A stretch of 9,224 nt of DNA, from NCBI GenBank assembly GCA_023262125.1, contig JALRDT010000068.1:1-9224 (forward strand), written 5' to 3'. The notes beneath the pieces were generated by a model. The model saw nothing but the letters and a program-made list of their open reading frames with translations, did not search any database and had not been told where the DNA came from. The position numbers and the translations under genes are program-made. This stretch comes from Candidatus Nanopelagicaceae bacterium (GTDB taxonomy: Bacteria > Actinomycetota > Actinomycetes > Nanopelagicales > Nanopelagicaceae). Positions 1 to 6,432 of this stretch are shown here, piece by piece (within the stretch, counting starts at the first letter, position 1; each line of letters begins with the position of its first letter).

Positions 1-924
1 CTGAACGAAGAAGATTATTTAGAGCATGCAGTTAGCGCGATTTTGGCGCAAGATTTCCAAGGTTCAATTGAAGTCATCCTCGCTATCGGCCCTTCACGTG
101 ATCGAACTTTAGAGATTGCCAAAACTTTGTCAGAAAAAGATGATCGAGTAAAAATTGTAAATAATCCAACTGGAAGGACTGCGGCAGGATTAAATCTTGC
201 AATTGCAAATTCAACTCATCCAATTATCGTACGTGTTGACGGTCACGCGAATATTCCAAGCAATTACATAAGCATTGCCGTCAAATTATTGAATGAAACT
301 GGTGCTGTAAATGTAGGTGGCGTAATGGCAGCCGAGGGAGTAACTTCATTTGAAAAAGCAGTTGCTAGTGCCATGCGAAGTCCTTTGGGTGTTGGTGCCG
401 CCAAATTTCACACCGGAGGCGAAGCTGGCGAAACTGAAACTGTTTATTTGGGTGTTTTCAAAAAAGAGGCTTTAAAAGCAGTTCATGGTTTTGATGAACA
501 TTTTACAAGAGCTCAAGACTGGGAACTGAATTTCAGATTAAGGCAAGCTGGCGGCAAAATATATTTTGATCCGCGATTAACCGTTACATATAGGCCAAGA
601 AAATCTTTGGCTGCTTTAGCAAAACAGTATTTTGAATATGGAAGATGGCGCAGAGTGGTGGCTCGCACTCACAGAGGGACCATAAACGCTAGATATTTAG
701 CTCCACCTTTTACAGTTGTCGGAACTTCAATCTCTTTGGTTCTGGGATTTCTTAATCCAATTCTCTTCATTCCGGCAGGTGTTTATGCAACTTTCTTAGT
801 TTTTGCCTCAGCCACCATCGGCAAGACTTTTAAAGAAAGGTTTTACCTTCCGGCAATCTTGTTTGTTATGCATATGAGTTGGGGAGTTGGTTTTCTTACA
901 TCTACCCGCCGTTTTCTCAGGTAA
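1..924 (+). CDS. Glycosyltransferase family 2 (ExoA-like), 5' partial
   Basis: This is a GT-A fold glycosyltransferase that probably moves a sugar from a nucleotide donor to a lipid-linked glycan at the inner face of the membrane. The frame is open from base 1 and begins with LNEEDYLEHAV, the 'xNEExxL' element found near the N-terminus of GT2 enzymes, so only some 10-20 residues are probably missing; 307 residues are visible. A candidate metal/donor-binding Asp lies in VRVDGH (fragment residue 80). The acceptor-side motif AQDWELNFRLRQAGGKI (from about residue 171) resembles the D/E-rich motif of ExoA/succinoglycan-type enzymes. Two or three hydrophobic segments near residues 234-290 suggest a C-terminal membrane anchor. 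The stop lies 10 nt before the exporter permease start, which indicates one operon. The TTG at 43 is internal, not the start. The family is clear; donor and product cannot be told. Confidence 0.87.
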   Translation: MNEEDYLEHAVSAILAQDFQGSIEVILAIGPSRDRTLEIAKTLSEKDDRVKIVNNPTGRTAAGLNLAIANSTHPIIVRVDGHANIPSNYISIAVKLLNETGAVNVGGVMAAEGVTSFEKAVASAMRSPLGVGAAKFHTGGEAGETETVYLGVFKKEALKAVHGFDEHFTRAQDWELNFRLRQAGGKIYFDPRLTVTYRPRKSLAALAKQYFEYGRWRRVVARTHRGTINARYLAPPFTVVGTSISLVLGFLNPILFIPAGVYATFLVFASATIGKTFKERFYLPAILFVMHMSWGVGFLTSTRRFLR

Positions 925-934
925 CCTTGCCCAT

Positions 935-1762
935 ATGAGCAAGCCAGTTGAAGTTTACGAACCATTTCGTGCTGGCCTGCCTCCGCTAGGAAGATATTGG
1001 CGTTCATTATGGGCTCGAAGATCCTTCATGAATGAATATGCTAAATCAGAACTGCATGCCAGCCACTTTGATTCATTTTTTGGCCAACTCTGGCTGATCT
1101 TAAATCCCTTAATGCTCTCAGCAATTTACTTTGTTTTGATCAAAATCATCGCAGGTAGCGCCGATAGCACTAGATATGCACATTTAACTGCATGCTTATT
1201 TCTTTTTTATCTTGTAAGTAATGCAATGAACAGCGGCACCAAATCCGTAACTTCTAGCGAAAGTTTGATTTTAAACACCGCTTTCCCAAGAATCGCATTA
1301 CCGCTTTCTACAACAATTGTGGCTCTTTTCAAATTTCTACCAACCATTCCAGTATTTTTAATTATTAAATTCTCAGTAGGACTACCTTTTGACTGGAATA
1401 TGCTCTGGGGCTTCTTGGTAATTTTTATAGCATTAATTTTTGGTCTAGGTGTTGCAATTCTTATATCTGCGGCAAATGTGTATGTCCGTGATATTTCAAA
1501 TTTTCTACCTTATTTAAATCGCACTTTGCTCTATGTCTCACCAGTTCTATTTGAAGCATCAAGCGTGAGTGATCAATTGGCATTTTTCAAGAATATTAAT
1601 CCTTTTTTCCCAATTCTAGATTCATGGTCACGAGTAATGGTTCACAATGAAAGCTTGATTTGGGGAGATGTTGCGAAGGCAGCTATATGGGCCTTTGGCA
1701 CTTTCTTAATTGGAACATACCTGTTTTTATCTCGCGAACGAGAGTTTGCTGTCCGTGTTTGA
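935..1762 (+). CDS. ABC-2 type polysaccharide exporter permease (Wzm/TagG/RfbD-like)
   Basis: This is the membrane subunit of a two-component ABC exporter for lipid-linked polysaccharide or teichoic-acid-like polymer. It has 275 residues, a usual length for the family. The layout is typical: an amphipathic N-terminus with WARRSFMNEYAKSEL, then GQLWLILNPL entering the first membrane segment (about 50-73). Further hydrophobic segments lie near 84-98, 123-145, 156-180, 196-210 and 248-265. The NVYVRDISNFLPYL stretch (181-194) and NPFFPILDSWR-like region (222-232) are recognisable family landmarks. I chose ATG 935 over a TTG at 887, because 887 lies inside the glycosyltransferase gene and would add 16 residues unlike the family; no strong ribosome site separates the two. 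The stop codon overlaps the start of the ATPase gene, so the pair is probably translationally coupled. The exported polymer is unknown; mycobacterial galactan exporters have similar size and type. Confidence 0.9.
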   Translation: MSKPVEVYEPFRAGLPPLGRYWRSLWARRSFMNEYAKSELHASHFDSFFGQLWLILNPLMLSAIYFVLIKIIAGSADSTRYAHLTACLFLFYLVSNAMNSGTKSVTSSESLILNTAFPRIALPLSTTIVALFKFLPTIPVFLIIKFSVGLPFDWNMLWGFLVIFIALIFGLGVAILISAANVYVRDISNFLPYLNRTLLYVSPVLFEASSVSDQLAFFKNINPFFPILDSWSRVMVHNESLIWGDVAKAAIWAFGTFLIGTYLFLSREREFAVRV

Positions 1763-2543
1763 TCCACATAAAGCTGGCGAAATCGCCGTCTCAGTACAAA
1801 ATCTGGGATTAATTTACAAAACAACTATTGATAAGAAATTGTCATTATCTAACCGCGTAAAACACCTTGGGCGTGGTACCAAACAAACCAGAATAGTTAA
1901 CGCACTAGATGGTGTTAATTTAGATATTGACTATGGCAATGTACTTGGCGTAGTTGGTGCAAACGGTGCGGGTAAATCGACCATGATGAGAGTCATCAGT
2001 GGAATTCTTCCGCCGACATCAGGGCGAGTAGAGGTTTACGGAAAAGTTTCAACTTTGCTTGCATTAGGTGTGGGTTTCAATAAGCAATTAACAGGTCGCG
2101 AAAATGTAATTCTTGGAGGACTCGCTTCAGGTTTATCGCGTGATGAAATCGAATCACATTTCGAAGAGATTGCTGATTTCGCAGAGCTAGGCGAGGCAAT
2201 TGATGCTCCAATGCGTACATATTCTTCTGGAATGTATGCGCGACTTGGATTTTCAGTAGCTGTCACTGTAAAGCCGGACATTTTGATTGTTGATGAAGCT
2301 CTAAGTACCGGAGATGCCAGATTTAAAGAGAAGAGTTTGGCTAAATTAAAGGAGCTACGTGGAGATAACCGAGCTCTGATTTTGGTAAGCCATGCACTCG
2401 GAACAATCAGAGATGTTTGTAACGATGTTGCTTGGTTGCACAAGGGAAAATTAATTCAAAGAGGCATGCCAAACGATGTTGTCGATGCGTACCAAGAATT
2501 CCTTGCGGTCGGAAAGAGCGCAGTTGTTAATGAGGATGTATAA
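1755..2543 (+). CDS. ABC exporter ATPase, short Wzt/TagH/RfbE-like
   Basis: This is the nucleotide-binding subunit that powers the neighbouring permease. From GTG 1755 it has 262 residues. The Walker A motif is GANGAGKST (68-76), the signature is YSSGM (156-160), Walker B is ILIVDEA (176-182) and the switch His is H213 in LVSHALG. The N-terminal extension before the P-loop, with VSVQNLGLIYK (12-22) and a basic stretch (27-45), is typical of the Wzt/TagH subfamily. The protein ends soon after the ATPase domain, so it lacks the C-terminal carbohydrate-binding domain of long Wzt proteins that recognise a finished O-antigen. That suggests an exporter of the TagGH or mycobacterial RfbDE type. GTG 1755 overlaps the permease gene by 8 nt; TTG 1746 is an alternative start. 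A further upstream ATG at 1710 would overlap the permease by over 50 nt and is unlikely. Confidence 0.92.
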   Translation: MFDPHKAGEIAVSVQNLGLIYKTTIDKKLSLSNRVKHLGRGTKQTRIVNALDGVNLDIDYGNVLGVVGANGAGKSTMMRVISGILPPTSGRVEVYGKVSTLLALGVGFNKQLTGRENVILGGLASGLSRDEIESHFEEIADFAELGEAIDAPMRTYSSGMYARLGFSVAVTVKPDILIVDEALSTGDARFKEKSLAKLKELRGDNRALILVSHALGTIRDVCNDVAWLHKGKLIQRGMPNDVVDAYQEFLAVGKSAVVNEDV

Positions 2544-3711
2544 AAGCGCAATCGCGCTAATTTCAGTTTTTATTTTATTCTCGGTATCTACACCTCCCAT
2601 AAATGCAGCTGAATCATTTACATTTAACGGCAACGGTTTTGGTCATGGCGTTGGCCTAAGCCAAATTGGCGGGAAAGCGATGGCGCTAGAAGGCAAAAGC
2701 GCTGAGGAAATACTTAAGTACTACTACACCGGAGTTACCGTTGAACCGGTATCTGATTGGTATGACGTACGCGTGAATATTGGTAATAAATTAGCTACCG
2801 CTACGATTCAGTTGGTAAGTAATACTGGTTTTCTTAAAATAAATGATTACATTATCAATGAAAAATTAGTGGTGGCGCAGTTTAAGTACACTCCAACGGG
2901 AATTACCACCACAATTAGAAAATCTAAAATTGTGATTGCCACGTTACCTGCTTCAAATGCCATCACACTCCAGTGGAGCGGAACCAGATTTCTAGAGGGC
3001 GATACTGCGGTAGTCGCTTTTAATGCTGGGAAAACTGTTAGATATCAATATGGTCAGATGAACTTGCTTGTAGTGGGGAAAAGTTTTGAAGCGACCAACA
3101 CAGTTCGTTTAAAGGATGAATATTTGTATGGTATTTCTGAAGTGCCAAGTTCATGGCCAAAAGAGATGTTACGCGCGCAAGTAGTGGCAGCTCGCACCTA
3201 TGCAATTTCGAAAGCGGGAATTTATAGGCCTAGCTGTGATTGTGATTTATTCGGGAACACTAAAGATCAACTCTTTGTGGGACTTGGAAAATTAAGTGAG
3301 AGCAAATACGGAGCTCTTTGGAAAGATGCTGTGGATTCAACTAGCATTGATGAAGAGAATGGCTTAGCCATCACATACATGGGAAATCCAATTAGTGCTT
3401 TTTACTCATCTTCATCAAGTGGCTTCACGGAGAGCTCTTTTAACGCTTTTGGAACTGAAATTGAGTATCTACAGCCGGTGGCAGATCCAGTAAGTCTTGA
3501 TCCAGTGCGAAATCCAAATTATGCAAGTTGGACCAGAACTTTAAGTGGATTAGTAGTTGCAAGAGCTTTTGGGCTACTTGATGTTCAAGAATTGGTTATC
3601 AATGATAAACGAATTGAGGCAACTAGCTTAAATGGCACTAAAACATCACTTAGATTAGAGACTTTTAGATCTAGAACTGGTTTGCCATCACCATTTTTTA
3701 AAATAATTTAA
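2530..3711 (+). CDS. Secreted SpoIID/LytB-domain protein
   Basis: This is probably an extracytoplasmic peptidoglycan-processing enzyme; Bacillus SpoIID is a lytic transglycosylase. The protein has 393 residues from ATG 2530, with GGAAAGAG 11 nt upstream; ATG 2536 is a second candidate. A signal peptide is evident: basic start, hydrophobic core about 7-20, likely cleavage near INA-AES (24-29). The mature N-terminus carries GFGHGVGLSQIG (36-47) followed by ILKYYYTGV (61-69). A beta-rich segment runs to about 185. The SpoIID core follows: YLYGISEVPSSWPKEML (198-213) with E204 as the likely catalytic acid, then QVVAARTYA (217-225), the CDCD cluster (236-239) and AFYSSSSSGFTESS (290-303). In B. 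subtilis SpoIID the GHGVG-like motif follows the core; here it comes first, an order I recall from other actinobacterial members. The gene overlaps the ATPase gene by 14 nt, tying it to glycan export. Sporulation is not implied. Confidence 0.87.
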   Translation: MRMYKSAIALISVFILFSVSTPPINAAESFTFNGNGFGHGVGLSQIGGKAMALEGKSAEEILKYYYTGVTVEPVSDWYDVRVNIGNKLATATIQLVSNTGFLKINDYIINEKLVVAQFKYTPTGITTTIRKSKIVIATLPASNAITLQWSGTRFLEGDTAVVAFNAGKTVRYQYGQMNLLVVGKSFEATNTVRLKDEYLYGISEVPSSWPKEMLRAQVVAARTYAISKAGIYRPSCDCDLFGNTKDQLFVGLGKLSESKYGALWKDAVDSTSIDEENGLAITYMGNPISAFYSSSSSGFTESSFNAFGTEIEYLQPVADPVSLDPVRNPNYASWTRTLSGLVVARAFGLLDVQELVINDKRIEATSLNGTKTSLRLETFRSRTGLPSPFFKII

Positions 3712-3724
3712 CTTAAGTTTAATT
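3705..3724. repeat. AT-rich inverted repeat between convergent genes
   Basis: AATTTAACTT is followed at once by AAGTTTAATT, an imperfect palindrome with one mismatched pair per arm, centred on the 7-nt gap between the SpoIID-like gene and dapD. It spans both stop codons. A bidirectional terminator would be expected here, but the arms are AT-rich and there is no loop spacing, so a stable RNA hairpin is doubtful. No better terminator is visible between these genes. Confidence 0.25.
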
Positions 3725-4636
3725 AGAATGAAGAATTGAATTCAATCCACCCCAAGAACCGGTTTTTGATACCACTTCTAGAGCGCCGCTTTGAGAATTT
3801 CGGCGGAATAACAAATTATCCCCACCGCTTAATTCAGCAGCTTTAACAATTTGTCCATCCGGCAAAGTTACTTTTGCGGCTGCAGTTATATATGTACCGG
3901 CTTCTACAACGCAATTATTGCCAAGCGAAATACCAAGTCCGGAATTTGCACCTAGCAGAGATTTTTCACCAATTGAAATAACTTGCTTGCCTCCGCCAGA
4001 AAGTGTTCCCATTATGGATGCGCCGCCACCAATATCACTTCCGTCGCCAACAACTACACCCGCAGAGATGCGCCCCTCAACCATTGAAGTTCCCAATGTT
4101 CCGGCATTGAAATTTACAAAACCTTCGTGCATAACAGTGGTGCCACTTGCAAGGTAAGCACCTAATCGCACTCGATCAGCATCTGCGATACGAACTCCGG
4201 ATGGAATTACATAATCAACCATTCGCGGGAATTTATCTATGGAATAGACCGTGACTTGTCCGTACTTGGCTCGAAGTTTCGCTCGGACTAATTCGAAACC
4301 TTCTACTTCGCAAGGACCATGATTAGTCCAAACTACGTTTGCCAATAAACCAAAAATTCCATCAAGAGATAAACCGTGTGGTCTTATCAATCTATGTGAA
4401 AGTAGGTGAAGACGTAAATATGCATCTTTGGCATCGGCTGGTGCAACTTCGGTATCAATTTGAATTGAAACTATTTCACGTTTAATGCCACGAATATCAT
4501 CGGTGCCGGCTAGCGCGATTAAATCCGCCGAAGCAGAGCCATTTAATGGCGCGAGCGCAGGGTTTGGATACCAGACATCGAGCACCACTCCGCTTGCGGT
4601 GATGGTGGCAATGCCGTGACCAGATGCAATAGACAT
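3719..4636 (-). CDS. dapD: 2,3,4,5-tetrahydropyridine-2,6-dicarboxylate N-succinyltransferase, actinobacterial type
   Basis: This cytoplasmic trimeric enzyme transfers a succinyl group from succinyl-CoA to tetrahydrodipicolinate, in the succinylase route to meso-diaminopimelate and lysine (peptidoglycan and protein synthesis). It has 305 residues, close to the M. tuberculosis Rv1201c type (about 317). The N-terminal alpha/beta domain covers about 1-125, with [18 protein letters not shown] (79-96). The left-handed beta-helix of imperfect hexapeptides covers about 145-255, with [19 protein letters not shown] (157-175). The [20 protein letters not shown] stretch (185-204) contains E187, which I match to the active-site Glu of the mycobacterial enzyme. 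ATG 4636 has no Shine-Dalgarno but has TAATAT ending 7 nt before it, as in a leaderless transcript. The gene runs divergently from a LOG-family gene; in M. tuberculosis dapD is likewise divergent from dapE with a LOG gene close by. Confidence 0.95.
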   Translation of the reverse strand: MSIASGHGIATITASGVVLDVWYPNPALAPLNGSASADLIALAGTDDIRGIKREIVSIQIDTEVAPADAKDAYLRLHLLSHRLIRPHGLSLDGIFGLLANVVWTNHGPCEVEGFELVRAKLRAKYGQVTVYSIDKFPRMVDYVIPSGVRIADADRVRLGAYLASGTTVMHEGFVNFNAGTLGTSMVEGRISAGVVVGDGSDIGGGASIMGTLSGGGKQVISIGEKSLLGANSGLGISLGNNCVVEAGTYITAAAKVTLPDGQIVKAAELSGGDNLLFRRNSQSGALEVVSKTGSWGGLNSILHSN

Positions 4637-4648
4637 AAGCGCATATTA
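4637..4648 (-). promoter_or_regulatory. Probable -10 element for leaderless dapD transcript
   Basis: On the minus strand TAATAT (4648-4643) is followed by six bases, GCGCTT, and then the ATG at 4636. That matches the actinobacterial leaderless arrangement, with a TANNNT hexamer 6-7 nt before a start codon that is also the transcription start. No clear -35 hexamer is seen about 17 nt further upstream, which would fall inside the opposing gene. The whole divergent gap is only 22 nt, so the opposing promoter must overlap this one; CATATT (4642-4647) on the plus strand is a possible candidate for it. Confidence 0.45.
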
Positions 4649-4658
4649 GTCTGTGCTG

Positions 4659-5081
4659 ATGAAAGTTAGCGTCTTCTGTTCCTCTTCGCCAACCATTGAT
4701 GAGAAACATATCCACTTGGCCACGGAACTGGGCTCAGGTATCGCATCCAGAAATTGGACCTTGGTATCAGGCGGCGGAAAAATCTCAAGCATGGGTGCGG
4801 TCGCTAAAGCAGCTCGTGCTGGTGGTGCGCAAACAATCGGCGTGATTCCAGATGCGCTAGTAAAAATTGAATTTGCAGATCATGACTCTGATCAATTACA
4901 TGTAGTTAAAGATATGCGCGAACGAAAAGGATTAATAGAAGAACTTTCTGATGCCTTTGTTGTACTTCCAGGTGGCGCAGGTACGCTGGAAGAGTTATTT
5001 GAAGAGGGCGTCGTGATTGCAGCAAAGCGTCTTCCCGGTCGCCCAAGGCTCAATCCAGAAACACTCATAGCTACTGCATAA
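4659..5081 (+). CDS. LOG-family (TIGR00730) Rossmann-fold protein with short C-terminus
   Basis: This is a homologue of the LOG family, whose studied members are nucleoside-5'-monophosphate phosphoribohydrolases (cytokinin-activating type). It has 140 residues from ATG 4659; GTG 4653 would add two. Family marks are present in order: VSVFCSSSP (3-11), GGGKISSMGAVA (38-49), the DMRERK motif (85-90) carrying the catalytic Arg, and LPGGAGTLEELFE (103-115) with the conserved Glu. After residue 115 most relatives continue with a VWTWAQLG-like helix and roughly 50-70 more residues. Here the frame instead reads GVVIAAKRLPGRPRLNPETL and stops, with no Trp and no recognisable family helix. Neither alternative frame nearby restores it by eye. 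The enzyme may be 3'-truncated or diverged. No ribosome site lies upstream; the start is 22 nt from that of dapD. Family confidence is high, activity uncertain. Confidence 0.83.
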   Translation: MKVSVFCSSSPTIDEKHIHLATELGSGIASRNWTLVSGGGKISSMGAVAKAARAGGAQTIGVIPDALVKIEFADHDSDQLHVVKDMRERKGLIEELSDAFVVLPGGAGTLEELFEEGVVIAAKRLPGRPRLNPETLIATA

Positions 5082-5117
5082 TGCATTTGAAATCATTATC
5101 GCTATTGGTTCGAGCTT

Positions 5118-6389
5118 TTATCTGCCGTAAGGAACTTTCTGCAGTTCCTGATAACTCCAGCTATTAGCTCGAGCCAGTCGATATTGCTTCATCATGTAAT
5201 CAGCCATTTCCCGATATAGATCCTTTTTTTCCAAGCCAAATGTCTGCTTTACAGTTTCAGACCAGGAAGTCTTTGATGCATCTCGAATCAATTTGAGATA
5301 TCCAGGTATTCCAACTTTTTTCACTATAAATTCGTTAGCAAGGATGGAATGGTCATAGATTTTGGAACGAACAGGTCCGCAGGTATCTCCTTGCCGATTT
5401 ATGATGTCTGATCGATCGATTTCATTTAAGAAATTAATCCATTCATCCAAACCCCAACTCATTTCATTTAGTCGCAAAAAGTCAGTCTCAAATTTGATAT
5501 TTCTTGCTTGAATGTAGAAATCCGCATCTAATCTACTTGCAATCAAAATTCCAAAGAATTCGGCCCCGCCTTCAATTTGCCAACATGGCATAAAGTTTTG
5601 ATACTGACTTGATTGCTCATAAAAAATATTATGAGTAAATTCATGCTCTATACGGCCGGTGAAGAATCGAGTACTTAATTCGGTAAGATTTTTTATCTGA
5701 TAAGAATCAACGTTGTGATCACGGAATTGTCGTTGTCCTGCAGTGGGTATATCTGGGCGCCCATTACTTACGTTTTCGACGCATTCGGAAATACTTTGGA
5801 TTCGATATAGCCACTCATAAGTACTCTCACAAATCCAACGTGCTTCATTGTGGTTTGCAATGACTACCTTGAATGCATTTGTCACGGTGCTGTATGGCGC
5901 CCAAAAACGAGCTGCCAATTCATATCGCCTCTTCACTTCTTCGACAACTTCTTTGTCGGCTTTTTCACTTATAACAAATTCGATTTTTATGTTGTGATTT
6001 CTTGGAATTTCTTTGTTAGTCCAATCATAAAAAACGCCAAGAGCCGACTGATCAATTTGAGACCACCTCTCCGAAAGAGATCGAGCCGTTGTTTGTGGAG
6101 AAGGGGTTGTGGAAGGAGTAGGTGTTTGAGATGGAACAGGCAACGCAACAGTGGAAGGTATTGGCGATGGACTCATAGATGGTTGACGAGAAGCGGTCGG
6201 GATGCCCTTGCTCCAAACTAACTTCTTACCGCTCTTCACGCAGGTGAATTTCAATCCTTTGTACGTTTGAGTTTTCCCCGCCTTTACGCAAGTTGCTCCG
6301 GATTTAGGCGAAGGTGCTGCAACGGCCGGAAGGCTTGAAAGTGCGAGAGTGCTTGCGAGAAGAGTTGTTGCGAACGAAGAAACTTTCAC
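5118..6389 (-). CDS. Secreted HExxH metallopeptidase-like protein with N-terminal Cys/GKKLVW module
   Basis: I do not recognise this 423-residue protein by name. A signal peptide is clear (MKVSSFATTLLASTLALSSL, cleavage near AVAA-PSP, about 22-26). A short module follows, with CVKAGKT (34-40) and KFTCVKSGKKLVWSKG (47-62). Its two Cys and GKKLVW ending resemble a small domain I associate with secreted actinobacterial proteins. Next comes a Pro/Ser/Thr-rich linker (about 65-103), then a globular domain with HEFTH (249-253), the HExxH zinc signature, and EGGAEFF (273-279), where E273 or E276 could be the third ligand as in gluzincins. Four more Cys (187, 203, 269, 337) suggest disulfides. The start is GTG 6389; an overlapping ATG at 6391 is out of frame. 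TACTCT lies 7 nt upstream, which suggests a leaderless start. The gene is much richer in AT than the AarF gene before it. It is probably a cell-surface or exported peptidase; substrate unknown. Confidence 0.78.
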   Translation of the reverse strand: MKVSSFATTLLASTLALSSLPAVAAPSPKSGATCVKAGKTQTYKGLKFTCVKSGKKLVWSKGIPTASRQPSMSPSPIPSTVALPVPSQTPTPSTTPSPQTTARSLSERWSQIDQSALGVFYDWTNKEIPRNHNIKIEFVISEKADKEVVEEVKRRYELAARFWAPYSTVTNAFKVVIANHNEARWICESTYEWLYRIQSISECVENVSNGRPDIPTAGQRQFRDHNVDSYQIKNLTELSTRFFTGRIEHEFTHNIFYEQSSQYQNFMPCWQIEGGAEFFGILIASRLDADFYIQARNIKFETDFLRLNEMSWGLDEWINFLNEIDRSDIINRQGDTCGPVRSKIYDHSILANEFIVKKVGIPGYLKLIRDASKTSWSETVKQTFGLEKKDLYREMADYMMKQYRLARANSWSYQELQKVPYGR

Positions 6390-6396
6390 ATGCGTC

Positions 6397-6402
6397 AGAG
6401 TA
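6397..6402 (-). promoter_or_regulatory. Possible -10 hexamer for the metallopeptidase gene
   Basis: On the minus strand TACTCT (6402-6397) fits TANNNT and lies 7 nt before the GTG at 6389; no Shine-Dalgarno is present in the 43-nt gap after the AarF gene. This would support a leaderless transcript separate from the upstream genes. No convincing -35 hexamer was found, so the call is tentative. Confidence 0.3.
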
Positions 6403-6432
6403 TTGGCAAAGCGGTTGGGAATCTAGGAAGTG

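Noticed and set aside
2530..3711. Reading the SpoIID-domain gene as evidence of sporulation
   Set aside because: SpoIID/LytB domains occur widely in non-sporulating bacteria, and no other sporulation gene is present.
3918..4157. Plus-strand Pro-rich open frame opposite dapD
   Set aside because: Its Pro richness is the complement of Gly codons in the DapD beta-helix.
5075..5085. TGCAT-A-ATGCA palindrome at the end of the LOG-family gene as a terminator
   Set aside because: The stem is only 5 bp with a 1-nt centre, and no T-run follows on either strand.
5105..5125. GGTTCGAGC resembling a tRNA T-loop, possibly a tRNA end or attachment site next to the truncated LOG gene
   Set aside because: The flanking bases do not form a T-stem, and no anticodon or D arm could be drawn.
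5850..6221. Plus-strand open frame of 123 codons with an Arg/Trp-rich C-terminus
   Set aside because: The Arg/Trp-rich run is the complement of the Pro/Ser/Thr linker codons of the secreted metallopeptidase; it is a shadow.
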